DNA of 64,000 nucleotides from Engraulis encrasicolus (taxonomy: Eukaryota > Chordata > Actinopteri > Clupeiformes > Engraulidae). The first letter of the stretch is position 1. Each line of letters starts with the position of its first letter. The notes under the pieces are model-generated. The model was given only the letters and a program-made list of their open reading frames with translations. It was not told the DNA's origin and did not search any database. This document shows positions 37,116-49,331 of this stretch, one piece after another. The stretch is taken from the NCBI RefSeq assembly GCF_034702125.1, contig NC_085871.1:28406381-28470380 (forward strand), in the 5' to 3' direction. The translations under genes were made by a program, and so were the position numbers.

Positions 37116-37981
37116 GACCTAACAGAGCTATTGAATTTTGTCAATAATGTCAAAAATAGTGTTAAAGGTAAATACGCATAGATGCAGCAGCCAATCTTAC
37201 GAAGGCAAATACACACACAGACACAATTCTCTGTCTTAATAAATTAATATCTCACACTGATGAAATTAAGTTGTGTTGTTACATGTTAAAACCCAAGGTC
37301 ATTGGCTGATTGTTGCAATCATGTATGTAGATTTTGTTTGAGTTGAGCAAGATGCTGAAATCAGCAGTTGATAAAATAATGTTGTAGCACCTTAATGTGC
37401 GCTGTACTTCCTGTGGCACGCTGTAATAGACATTGAAAGTTAACTACTATAGTACTACACTACTATGACAGTGCACGGGCCTTTAGAAATAGATTACGAC
37501 TTGGTCCTTGTTATTCTTGTAACGGCTAATTTATAATGCAGTGTCTTAAGGGGTTACAGTGTGATGGGGAGGCATAGCATTTGTGTTATCTTAGTTCACT
37601 GTTTTGAGGTGATTTACATTCTTATTTCCTCCATATCAAGAATGTTTTAATACTTTTTCTTTCCCATAAAAAATACATTTTGACTTGTGCAAATAGCACC
37701 AATTTTGTAAATATCTACATGACAAGATTATTATTTCTACTTGGTTTAAAATAAATTGGATTGTTAACGTTGGTATGTGGTTGCATTGTTTTCCTTGTAA
37801 CCAATAGTGTTGTGTGTACACAGAACACATGTGACAGTTCATGTGGCAACAGGCAAGTTTGCATCTTGTTGTTTTTGCTTTGTATGACCTTTGAAAATGG
37901 CCATGCCACATTTGCCTACAGGTGTCCAGTTAAGCCTTCTTATACAAAGCCACACTAGGACCCCTGTGCCCAGACACTCTG
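37116..37981. other. naf1 3'-UTR-derived spacer before L3
   Basis: Matches 23600-25350: GTTAAAGGTAAATACGCA, then the empty insertion site of the foldback at 37205-37240, then TTTCCTCCATATCAAGAATG and TAAAATAAATTGG. Interrupted by the repeat at 37391-37556. Confidence 0.75.
37391..37556. mobile_element. short interspersed repeat, inverted copy
   Basis: Reverse complement of 29958-30128. It is missing from the equivalent place in the naf1 3' UTR (near 24930), so it inserted after that duplication. Confidence 0.6.
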
Positions 37982-37987
37982 TTTAAA
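37982..37987 (+). promoter_or_regulatory. TATA-like box of lectin L3
   Basis: TTTAAA, 43 bp before the ATG, in the shared ACACGGCCACC context. Confidence 0.38.
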
Positions 37988-38029
37988 CACGGCCACCAAA
38001 GCCCAAAGTGCTCAGACACTCTTGCAAGG

Positions 38030-38803
38030 ATGAAGGCAACACTTGTCTGTATTCTCTTGGCGTTTGTCAGTGGGCTAACCCTCGGACTAGTCCAAGACCA
38101 CTACTTCATCAACCTGACCAAGACCCGGCGGGATGCACGAGCTCACTGCAGACTGCACTACACAGACTTGTCCTCCATAAGAAACCAAGAGGAAAACAAA
38201 CTTTTAAGCGCTGCCATACAGCAGTCGGATGACCAAAGTTGGATGGGCTACCGAAGAGGCTGGGATTTCTTTCACTGGTGGTGGTCCGACAAAGCAAATT
38301 CCCAGTACACAAACTGGGACCTTTTGGAGCCCAACGGCGATGGGCACTGTGCGGCGATGAAACAGAACGGGAGGTGGAAGGATGATTTCTGTTTCAAGTC
38401 AAAGACGTTCTTTTGCAGCTGGTGGCACCGTGAATTCATCCTGGTGACGGAGCGTCTGACGTGGGAGGAGGCTTTGCTGCACTGCAGGGAGCGCTACACT
38501 GACCTGGCCAGCGTGCTCACACCTGAGGAGGCCACACACCTGGCCGACGGGAAGCCTGTGGAGAACCGCACCACGGAGCAGGTGTGGACCAGCCTGCGCT
38601 ACCTGGCCGGCCAGTGGCTGTGGGTGAGCGAGCGCCATGCAGCCACCCAGAGCCAGAAGGAGTTCACCCAGGGCTCACTGCCCAGCTGCCCAGCTGAGCC
38701 CTACACCTGCGGGGCACGAGACCCAGGGCTCGGCCACTGGGACAACAGGGACTGCCAGGAGAGGCTCAACTTCCTCTGCTACCAGGCCGGGCCTGATGGC
38801 TGA
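38030..38803 (+). CDS. lectin L3, secreted protein with two C-type lectin domains
   Basis: 257 aa, one exon. Signal peptide 1-19. Domain 1 has all four canonical cysteines (AHC, GHC, DFC, FFC), WMGY, YTNW and EPN at the mannose-type specificity position; the later WND is replaced by WKDD. Domain 2 is the conserved array version. Residues about 20-75 are identical at DNA level to L6, while the loop after WMGY begins like L4 (RRGWD). Sequons NLT and NRT. Probably a functional soluble lectin; EPN suggests possible mannose-type binding, but Ca2+ coordination is uncertain without WND. Confidence 0.9.
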   Translation: MKATLVCILLAFVSGLTLGLVQDHYFINLTKTRRDARAHCRLHYTDLSSIRNQEENKLLSAAIQQSDDQSWMGYRRGWDFFHWWWSDKANSQYTNWDLLEPNGDGHCAAMKQNGRWKDDFCFKSKTFFCSWWHREFILVTERLTWEEALLHCRERYTDLASVLTPEEATHLADGKPVENRTTEQVWTSLRYLAGQWLWVSERHAATQSQKEFTQGSLPSCPAEPYTCGARDPGLGHWDNRDCQERLNFLCYQAGPDG

Positions 38804-40680
<1,877 letters not shown>

Positions 40681-40706
40681 TTTGCCTACAGGTGTCCAGT
40701 CAAGCC

Positions 40707-40714
40707 TTTTTAAA
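40707..40714 (+). promoter_or_regulatory. TATA-like box of lectin L4
   Basis: TTTTTAAA, 43 bp before the ATG at 40757. Confidence 0.42.
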
Positions 40715-40756
40715 CACGGCCACAAAAGCCCCAAGGGCACAGACACACTTGCAAGG

Positions 40757-41536
40757 ATGAAGGCGACACTTGTCTGTATTCTCTTGCCGTTTGTCAGTGG
40801 GCTAACCCTCGGACTAGTCCAAGACCACTATTTCATCAATGAAAAGAAGACCTGGTTGGAGGCACAGGATTATTGCAGACAGCGCTACACTGACTTATCC
40901 TCCATTAGAAACCAAGAAGAAAACAACCTTTTAAACGCTGCCATACAGCAGTCAGATGGCCAAAGTTGGATCGGCTACCGAAGAGGCTGGGATTTATCTA
41001 ACTGGTGGTGGTCCGACGGTGCATATTCCCAGTACACAAACTGGGATGTTTTAGAGCCCAACATCGGCAATAGGCACTGCACGGTGATGAATCAGAACGG
41101 GAAGTGGGAAGATGATTTCTGTTCCGAATCAGACGAGACGTTCTTCTGCAGCTGGTGGCACCGTGAGTTCATCCTGGTGACGGAGCGTCTGACGTGGGAG
41201 GAGGCTTTGCTGCACTGCAGGGAGCGCTACACTGACCTGGCCAGCGTGCTCACACCTGAGGAGGCCACACACCTGGCCGACGGGAAGCCTGTGGAGAACC
41301 GCACCACGGAGCAGGTGTGGACCAGCCTGCGCTACCTGGCCGGCCAGTGGCTGTGGGTGAGCCAGCGCCATGCAGCCACCCAGAGCCAGAAGGAGTTCAC
41401 CCAGGGCTCACTGCCCAGCTGCCCAGCTGAGCCCTACACCTGCGGGGCACGAGACCCAGGGCTCGGCCGCTGGGACAACAGGGACTGCCAGGAGAGGCTC
41501 AACTTCCTCTGCTACCGGGCCGGGCCTGATGGCTGA
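40757..41536 (+). CDS. lectin L4, secreted protein with two C-type lectin domains
   Basis: 259 aa from the array-conserved ATG; the frame is open further upstream to 40634, but the conserved signal peptide starts at 40757. Signal peptide MKATLVCILLPFVSGLTLG (P instead of A, shared with L6). Domain 1: DYC, RHC, DFC, FFC cysteines, WIGYRRGWD, EPN in VLEPNIGN, WEDD for WND. The NLT sequon is replaced by NEKK, so one glycosylation site is lost; NRT in domain 2 remains. Domain 2 is the homogenised version. A long CA microsatellite starts 9 bp after the stop and replaces the usual downstream block. Confidence 0.9.
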   Translation: MKATLVCILLPFVSGLTLGLVQDHYFINEKKTWLEAQDYCRQRYTDLSSIRNQEENNLLNAAIQQSDGQSWIGYRRGWDLSNWWWSDGAYSQYTNWDVLEPNIGNRHCTVMNQNGKWEDDFCSESDETFFCSWWHREFILVTERLTWEEALLHCRERYTDLASVLTPEEATHLADGKPVENRTTEQVWTSLRYLAGQWLWVSQRHAATQSQKEFTQGSLPSCPAEPYTCGARDPGLGRWDNRDCQERLNFLCYRAGPDG

Positions 41537-41538
41537 GG

Positions 41539-41680
<142 letters not shown>

Positions 41681-41896
41681 GAGAGAGATGAGCTTTCTTT
41701 TCTGCAGGGCTGTGTTGTTTTAAGCTCTCTATTCTATTAGGTTTGTTTGTATTCTGGGGTTAGGTGGTTGATGCACTTTCAGTTCTACAGGGTTCAGGTC
41801 TTGATGGACTTTCTGTTCTGTAGAGTGTGGCTGTGTTGTGTTTTACCAGCCTCATTGTCTGTACAGAGGGTCATCGAGGCCCTTGTGTTTTATTAA

Positions 41897-42950
41897 GCGG
41901 GCTTGCCACGCTTATAGTACTCTCTAAGTGGTGTTTATGCTTGCTTTTTTGTGCAGGTCTGTAAAAATGGAAACCGCTTCTCCTCCTAAGCCTTTCGAGA
42001 TAGAGACACCGTTCAAACACCTAAACAACCGGCTCGGCTTGAAGATGTCAAAAAAATGCTTTGTGTGTCCATACCCCTTGTTTTTTGTTTTCTGCGATTT
42101 TGTGCAGAGACTCCATTTTTGTTTCGGGGAAGTCATAGCAATATGCCAGTCATGCTAATGCTAATAGGTAACGCTAATGTATGCAAATCAGTTTTTCTTA
42201 ATTAACTTGTGAACCGAATGTCGTAGAGACTCCAAATTTGTTTTGGGGGGTCGTAGTGGCATGCCATTCATGATAATGCTAATAGATAACCCTATTTTTA
42301 TGCTAATCAGTTTTTCTTCAATATCTCGTGAACCGAAGGTCTTAGAGACTCCATTTTAGTTTTGGGGGGGTTATAAGGTCATGCCAATATGAATTGCTAA
42401 TGTCAATGGTAATGCTAACGTAAACGCTAGTGCTAGTATCTCATGAACCGAAGGTCGTAGAGACTCCATTTTTGTTTAGGGAAGGTCATACAACATGCCA
42501 GTCATGATGATGTTAATTGCTAATGCTAATAATGCTAATTTCTTTTTCTTCAATATCTCGTACACCGAAGGTCATATAGATACCATTTCTGTTTTGGGGG
42601 GTTATAAGGATGTGATGGGATTGGGGGCGATATGCCCCTCCTTGAGCCGTAGGTGCGAGGGCCCTGTATTGTGGTGTGTGGCTTTAATTATATAGTGTTC
42701 CTTAGCCAAGTTAAAAATAGCATGTATATTATTTAGTATATCCCCAAAATGCGAGGCTCCAACACTTTCAAGATGGCTGAATCCAAGATCCTAGAATCCT
42801 GAATTTTTGTTTGGCCCATAACTTTTGACTGGGTGGATGGATTTTTCCCACAGGTCTTTAGCTTTGTTTTCACAATAGTTGTTTGGTTTTAAACTATGTT
42901 TAGATATTAAACATATAACTGCTCAGCTCTGCCCAAAAAGGCAAGCCCGC
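41897..42950. mobile_element. GCGGGCTTGCC element, copy A
   Basis: Inverted ends GCGGGCTTGCC (41897-41907) and GGCAAGCCCGC (42940-42950). The left arm contains AAACCGCTTCTCCTCCTAAG and CCTTTCGAGATAGAGACACC, shared with copies B-D; the right arm contains CAAGATGGCTGAATCCAAGA. The centre holds a 119-bp-type tandem repeat, plus only a stub of the tRNA-like monomer (TTCCTTAGCCAAGTTAAAAA). No transposase. Confidence 0.75.
42108..42605. repeat. about 120-bp tandem repeat inside copy A
   Basis: AGAGACTCCATTTTTGTTT-type words recur near 42108, 42226, 42346, 42459 and 42569, each preceded by CGTGAACCGAAGGTC-type sequence and followed by GGTCATGCCA-type and AATGCTAAT words. Confidence 0.8.
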
Positions 42951-42979
42951 TTCCAGCATTTTCTGTGAGAATGCAATCT

Positions 42980-43475
42980 AGTTGTATGCTGTTATGTGCT
43001 GGGATGGAGGGATATCAGTGGAGAACAGAAACAAGATAAATAAGCTCATCAAGAAAGCTGGGTCCTTCAAGGGTGTATATTTTAATTCGGTGGAGCAAAT
43101 TTTAGAGGAAGGTGGACAGTGTGCTGGGCAGGTACGACCACCCTCTTTCCAGCGTGTTAACGAAGAGTGGCAGGAGCCAAAGGCTCTTCCTCCCTACGTG
43201 CTCCACAGAAAGGTTTCGATGATCTTTTATCCCAGCAGCGATCAGACTTTTTAACAACAGCCGCTGATTGGTTTTATTGGTTTTATTGGTTTTTATATGT
43301 TGTGGTGACTCTTTGTGTGTATTTACTGTATGATGGACTGTTTATTGTTTCTTATTGCTTATTTATTGTTTGCTCTTATTTATTATATGTTAATGTGTCT
43401 GGAATGTGCTGTGTGGATGTTCAATTTCCTCTTTGGGGATTAATAAAGTATCTCATCTTATCTCATCTCATCTCA
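42980..43475 (+). mobile_element. LINE 3'-end fragment
   Basis: Short coding stretch ENRNKINKLIKKAGS resembles the C-terminal tail of LINE reverse transcriptases. It is followed by GGGGATTAATAAAGTATCTC and an (ATCTC)n-type tail (43455-43478). Heavily 5'-truncated. Confidence 0.68.
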
Positions 43476-43488
43476 TCTTGTCCGAGAT

Positions 43489-43617
43489 CAAAAGGGCGCC
43501 CAAACTCACAGCCCTCGACCAAGGTACCCACACTACCTCCAAAATCCACACTTACGCCTCATCTCCTTCTCCACTCATGGACAACCTTCATCCTGCGTTC
43601 CGCCAGCCCCCTCCATG
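43489..43617 (+). pseudogene. naf1 exon 8 remnant in the L4-L5 spacer
   Basis: Matches naf1 at about 23087-23253: GATCAAAAGGGCGCCCAAAC, GGTACCCACACTACCTCCA, CTCCACTCATGGACAACC and GCGTTCCGCCAGCCCCCTCC. The reading frame is broken. naf1-UTR-like CATTTCCTCCTTATCAAAAA follows near 43660. Confidence 0.88.
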
Positions 43618-43978
43618 TTTATTCTGCCTCGAATCTTTCCAGATCGTCCTTAACATTTTCATTTCCTCCTTATCAAAAAAGTTTGAATGCTTTTGTTTTT
43701 AAAATTGTAGCGAAACACATTGCTTTACCTTGTGCAAATACAATAGAACTATCTAAAGTTGTAAATAGTTACACTATGGCAATTATTATTTCAACAGGGT
43801 TTAAACCAGGGGTGAGGAACCAACGACATCATTTTAATGCTATGCAACTGTAACGGACGCCAACTAGCATAGTGCTTCTTACAGTATGTATTAGGTTCAT
43901 ATGTCTAACTATTTAACTTAAACACTTAAGATTTTATTTTGCCTTGAGACATGTAAAAGTTTTTATCTTTTACCTGAC

Positions 43979-44300
43979 ATGTTTCGACGGTATTACTTCG
44001 TGCTTCAAAATCAGCTGATGTTGTTGTGGAGGTGTGACCTTCCTGACAATAATGACAGGTTGGTCACACCTCCTGCTGTTAGAGTTGTCCTCTTAGGATG
44101 GTGGTCCAGGTGTGTGAGAGCATGTATGCCCCCTCATCCCTGTCCATGGTTCTTGGGCTACGCTTTCTGATCTCCATGGTATCTGTTGTTTTCTTGCTGT
44201 ATGACCTTTGCCTTGTCCCAGTCCATGATATGATTTTCCCTCCTACAGTGATCAGTTATTGCTGATTTGAGGTTCTCCTGTGTGGATTTTTGTTCATAGA
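43979..44300 (-). mobile_element. degenerate Penelope-like 3' fragment, antisense
   Basis: The minus strand encodes TDHCRRENHIMDWDKAKVI near 44255-44200, wording typical of the region after the GIY-YIG core of Penelope-like proteins, then runs through stops. It ends with GTCGAAACATGTC near 43979. Not functional. Confidence 0.65.
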
Positions 44301-44585
44301 GGAACTGTACGGCCCTTGGAGGAATTTAAAGTGGCCCCTTGTATGAAAAAGGTTCCCCACCCCTTGTTTAAATACTTTTGATATAATGTCTCTTCATGTC
44401 TCTTTTAGTGACCGTACACTTCTAATGGTTTTTATCTGTTAACAGTACTTCTTGTATAGACAATGGAAATGTGCCTGCGCATGCTTGCAGAAGTGAACCA
44501 TGTGTCACGTCTCCTTTTTTTGCATTGTAAATTCATTTCAATTTGCCATTTTAATGCCTTCCACATTTGCCTACTCAGTTTAGCC

Positions 44586-44593
44586 TTTATAAA
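44586..44593 (+). promoter_or_regulatory. TATA box of the L5 pseudogene
   Basis: TTTATAAA in CCTTTATAAACACAGC, the best TATA match of the array. It is about 140 bp from the former start because of extra sequence in the leader. Confidence 0.4.
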
Positions 44594-44733
44594 CACAGCA
44601 ACAGAAGCACCCAAGGTTTGACTTCACCTATAAGCCCTTTGCTTCTCTTGGATGCATAGACCGTTGGCAAACAACCTCCATTTCACTCTGTCACCCAGGG
44701 TTTAGACACACTCATATATTATTCTTAGCAAGG

Positions 44734-45513
44734 ATTGAGAAGACTCCTGTCTGTATTCTCTTGATGTACATTAGTGGGCTGACCCTCGGAATAGTCCAAG
44801 ACCATTACCTCATCAATCAAACCAAGGACTGGTCGAAGGCAAGGGAACACTGCAGGTGGCACTACAATGACTTATCTTCCATTAGAAACCAAGAGGAAAA
44901 TGACCTTTTAAACGCTCTCATAAAGCATTTGGATGGCCAAAGTTGGATTGGCTACCATTGGCATGCGGGGTAGTGGAAGTGGTTTGATGGCACTCAGTCC
45001 CAGTACACTAACTGGGCGACTGTCTCAACCCCTACCGTCGGTTATAGATTTACTGCAATGAATCCAGATGGAAAGTGGGAAAATAAAGATGACTGGCCAA
45101 AGAAGAAGACGTTCTTCTGCAGCTGGTGGCACCGTGAATTCATCCTGGTAACGGAGCGTCTGACGTGGGAGGAGGCTTTGCTGCACTGCAGGGAGCGCTA
45201 CACTGACCTGGCCAGCGTGCTCACACCTGAGGAGGCCACACACCTGGCCGACGGGAAGCCTGTGGAGAACCGCACCACGGAGCAGGTGTGGACCAGCCTG
45301 CGCTACCTGGCCGGCCAGTGGCTGTGGGTGAGCGAGCGCCATGCAGCCACCCAGAGCCAGAAGGAGTTCACCCAGGGCTCACTGCCCAGCTGCCCAGCTG
45401 AGCCCTACACCTGCGGGGCACGAGACCCAGGGCTCGGCCGCTGGGACAACAGGGACTGCCAGGAGAGGCTCAACTTCCTCTGCTACCGGGCCGGGCCTGA
45501 TGATGTGACCTAA
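44734..45513 (+). pseudogene. lectin L5, inactivated two-CTLD gene
   Basis: The array start codon is ATT at 44734-44736, and a TAG at 44971-44973 replaces the W codon after HAG in domain 1. The rest remains in frame to 45513. Domain 1 belongs to the cysteine-poor type of L1 and L2 (MNPDGKWENK) with TPT in the loop. Domain 2 is almost perfectly the array consensus despite the gene being dead, which suggests recent sequence transfer. The end is altered: GPDDVT replaces GPDG through a 9-bp-scale deletion at the stop. Confidence 0.9.
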
Positions 45514-45550
45514 TAATCAATGATCATTTCCGATTTTGAAAATACCAACG

Positions 45551-46199
45551 TGACCTCCAAAAATTCTGTGCTCCTGGACACGGATGTTAAGGACACAAAA
45601 TCCGTGTCAAGGAGCACGGATTTTGCCAAAATTCCATGCTCCTGGACACAGAATTATTTTCCGTGATGGACACATAGAATTGTTCTCTCTATACTACCAC
45701 AGCTCTATGTTTCCACAGTCTTGTGTTTTCTCAGGATTTGTCTAATTTCAAATATTTTTTCTAAAAAAAACAATTTCTTACTGTCAGGTTAGGGTTAGGG
45801 ATTGTTTTTGTCTGGGCACAGCTAGTTTTCTTTCATTCATTATATGAATTTGATAGCCTAGCAACCAACTGGAAAAGGTATTTCTCAAAATATGTCTTTA
45901 ATGACAGGTTAAGGTTAGGGAATGTTTTGGTCAGGGCACAACTTAAATAACTGTAGCATTATTTTGTTTAGGATTAGCATTTGGTATGTATTTTCTACTG
46001 ATACAGTTAACACAGTGCTGCGGTAATAGCCTATAGAAAGCACTTCCGTGTGCCCATCACGGAAAACAATTCCGTGTCCAGGAGCACGGAAAACAATTCC
46101 GTGCCCAGGAGCACGGCATTTTGGCAAAATCCGTGCTCCTGGACACAGATTTTGTGTCCTTAACATCCGTGTCCAGGAGCACGGAATTTTTGGAGATCA
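45551..46199. mobile_element. palindromic foldback MITE with GTGCTCCTGGACACGGA sub-repeats
   Basis: Ends TGACCTCCAAAAATTC and GAATTTTTGGAGATCA are inverted. Both arms carry repeated CCGTGTCCAGGAGCACGGA-type words, each a small palindrome in itself, so the arms consist of nested hairpins. The centre is AT-rich. No coding capacity. Confidence 0.8.
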
Positions 46200-46220
46200 G
46201 GCTGAAAATACACATATTTC

Positions 46221-46518
46221 GGTTACACTTTACTTGACACCAGCATCATACGTATGACATAACATGTGTCATAACAGTGTCATAATAGTGTCATGAACGA
46301 GTCATAAACTTAATGTCAATGTGATAAATGTTTTATGGCCATGAAAAGTTGACATTGTTAGGTCTGTCTTTGTCATAACCGAATTTCACTTGAAGACAAA
46401 GTCATACGATTTTTATGACATTGACTTTATGTTTCTGACACATGCATGACTGTATTATGACAATGTTATGACATCATTATGTTATACGTATGATGCCGGC
46501 GTCANGTAAAGTGTTACC
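46221..46518. mobile_element. palindromic MITE with GTCATA-rich arms, copy 2
   Basis: GGTTACACTTTACTTGACAC on the left and GTAAAGTGTTACC on the right, same family as 16569-16804. Contains the ambiguous base at 46505. Confidence 0.72.
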
Positions 46519-47769
46519 CATATTTCTAATGTCTGCCATTTTTAGGTGATGAAATATACCCATTTCCAGTCCAGTACATTGAAACTTTGAGGAGACAATC
46601 TAGATCAATGACCTTTAATTGACCTTGAGCTTGGAGTGAAATTAGGTATGGGTCTCGACCTTAAAGGGTTACTCTATGTCCATCATTTACAGCCTGTTTT
46701 CTGAATAGTCAGCAATGCAATAGAAGGGTACACACAATTTGTTCAGTGATTGCTGTGGTCTCGTTATTTGGCTAATTTGGGTTTTGTTGTAGAATGGCTG
46801 TCTTTAGGCATGCCAGATTCTGTCCTTACCGCCCAAAACATTTATTTTTGAAAATGTACAGATCATCAAGTGGTTGGTGGTGTTTACTGTTATTCTCTAA
46901 CAAGTTTGATAGCGAAATATGGTTTCTGTCTTGTTGTATTTGTTATTTGTTTTATTAATATTTCAAATTAGAGCCAAGCAAAAAAAAATCGATAGGGAGG
47001 CTGATTTGAAAAAAAAAAAAAACAAGAAGTAGGCCTAGGCTACCACTCTATTGCATCGCAGACAACTCAGAAAAAGGGCTAAATGTGTTAAATAGTTAAC
47101 TTAAATGCGGCTTTTTAAAGAATCTTCTGCCCAGCTATTATATAATTACATAATTGGTGTGTACAAACTACACCATCCAGGCCAAGTTATCTTTTCATTT
47201 AGCCTATTTATGTAGTGGTAGCAGTAGTTTTATTGTACCACCTGGGCGAATTTTCTTGCAGTAAAAGGAGCATAAGACATGAAAACAAACACAATACAGT
47301 CAGATTCCCAAAGCACATCTACCCTAAACAACACATTTTTTCATTTCATAAAAAAGACATTGGACATGGACCATTGACAGTTCTATCTACTCTCAATGAC
47401 ATGGACAGCTGTCATCCATCAACAGTGGAGAGTCCCAGGGAGGATGTGCAAAGTAGGGAGGGGTTAAAAAGAAATAAAAATAATAAATGGCGGATTAAAA
47501 GTGATAGAATATATAGAAGTGTCATTCCTGCTCAGGCCTACTGAAATTGGGTGTGGAAATGAAAATCTATGTTTTGTTTCGCATGTTGGTTAAAAAGGCG
47601 CATAACGTGGGATAAATGATTGCTTTGTTCTGTTTTTCAAAACAGAAGGGGAGGCCTATCTGAATCTCAAATGTATAAAACAATGGTCAGTGGTCCTCAT
47701 TGGTCATTGGTTTCCAGGAGTAGCATAGATTTTTCTTATTATTGTTGTTATTATTAGGCCTATGACTAT
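46519..47769. other. lectin spacer 5-6, left part
   Basis: Homologous to spacer 1-2 (TTTCCAGTCCAGTACATTGA near 46567, TGTATAAAACAATGGTCAGT near 47669). The frame at 47215-47544 has no recognisable domain. No gene. Confidence 0.6.
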
Positions 47770-48017
47770 CAAGAATGGATTACTGCAAGGGCCTACCGGG
47801 CCCAGGCCCAGGGGCCCAAGAGTCCAGAGGGCCCTGAAGCCCAATCCTCTACATTTCCATTCTCATGTTGTGTAAAATCACACTTTTAACAACTCTATTT
47901 TCACATATTTTCAGGGGAAAACACCTGAATGCCCAACAATATAGGGTCTCTAACATCTGGAGGGGGCCCTTTCTTGTTGTCTGGCCCAGGGGTCCATGGA
48001 GTCATGATCCGTCCCTG
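47770..48017. mobile_element. hAT-type MITE, perfect 8-bp duplication
   Basis: Flanked by ATGACTAT (47762-47769, 48018-48025). Ends CAAGAATGGATTA and GATCCGTCCCTG are imperfect inverted repeats. Confidence 0.78.
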
Positions 48018-49281
48018 ATGACTATTCATTGATCATTGCTAGCCTACGTAGAAACATAGAAGCTAAACCTTTAACTTTCATATTAGTGTAGGAATGATCA
48101 TGAACAGGGAGTCTGAAGAGCTCAAAATATACCACTTCAGTGTATTTTCACATAGGCCTAATTCTCTTCAGACCTCCCTAGTACAACTGGGTTGCGGATT
48201 GGATGATGTGTGCATAGAGTGTGTTTCCTCTCAATTCACTGTTTTGAGATGGGGACATTTTATTCCATCCTTTTATTCCCATTTGTAGGCCTATCCCCCC
48301 TCGTTCTTTTTCCTTCCCATTAAATCGTTAACTAGAGTTGTATCTCTAGAAATAGCACTAGTAGGTCTTATCTAACCCATTGAAAAGAACCAGTATGTGG
48401 CAACATTGCAATTATACATTGCAATTATTATTTTACTTAATGGTTGAAAATAAATGTAATTTTTAAAACCTCTTTATGTCTCTTTGTGATCTTTCATTTT
48501 TAACCAATGGCACTGTGTAGCCCAGGGGGGCAGGATTTGGCTGGTTAGCTTCGCCGATTAGCAAGTCACCATTTTCGCATTTCCGACATCCACTTCACTC
48601 CACTTCGGTCATGATGATTGGTGGGTGCGCAACCTTTACAATTCTGTGGTTGGGCACCTCCATGCATCCAATGCCCGTCTTCCATATAGCTTTCTGATTA
48701 ACCGTAAGTCAGACAATAACGTGGCACGTAATTGGCTGAGTAAACTGTCAGCGGAAACGACTCCATCTTTGAAGCTGAAAAATTTGTTCAATTTTGGCTG
48801 AATTCACTAGCTTAGCATTTCCCATTGAAATGACTGGAGGCGGGACTTATTCACTCTCTCCAGTTCTTATACTACCTCCATGGTGTAGCCCTACACATAA
48901 TAGCCTATAACAAGTCACATGCATGGTCATAACTACCATTGAGGACACAGAGGTCATGTCCTCAGATTTTTTTTAGAAATATAAAATTTATCCATGATGA
49001 AAATCAATCTATGATCAACAATGATAAATTCAGTCCACCCCCATTCATCCTCAAAACAGTGATTAATGTAAACGAGCTCAAGAGTTTGACTGAAGAGCTT
49101 GAAGCATTCTAAATATACAGTATGCCGTACATCATGTAGTATATGACATCTGCATTTGAAAAAGTCTCGTTACGGCCCTGGTCAAATGTTTCGTGTCATA
49201 TTTGCATTTTGTTTTTGTTTTTGCCTTGTAAACCAGTGAAAATGGCCATTTCACATTTGCCTACAGGTGTCCAGTCAAGCC
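48018..49281. other. lectin spacer 5-6, right part
   Basis: Shares GGGAGTCTGAAGAGCTCAAA and naf1-UTR-derived GGTTGAAAATAAATG with other spacers. No gene recognised. Confidence 0.55.
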
Positions 49282-49289
49282 TTTTTAAA
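49282..49289 (+). promoter_or_regulatory. TATA-like box of lectin L6
   Basis: TTTTTAAA, 43 bp before the ATG at 49332; the flanks are identical to L4. Confidence 0.42.
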
Positions 49290-49331
49290 CACGGCCACAA
49301 AAGCCCCAAGGGCACAGACACACTTGCAAGG

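Noticed and set aside
45783..45797. Telomere-like GGTTAGGGTTAGGG
   Set aside because: Only about two repeats within a MITE; not an interstitial telomere array.
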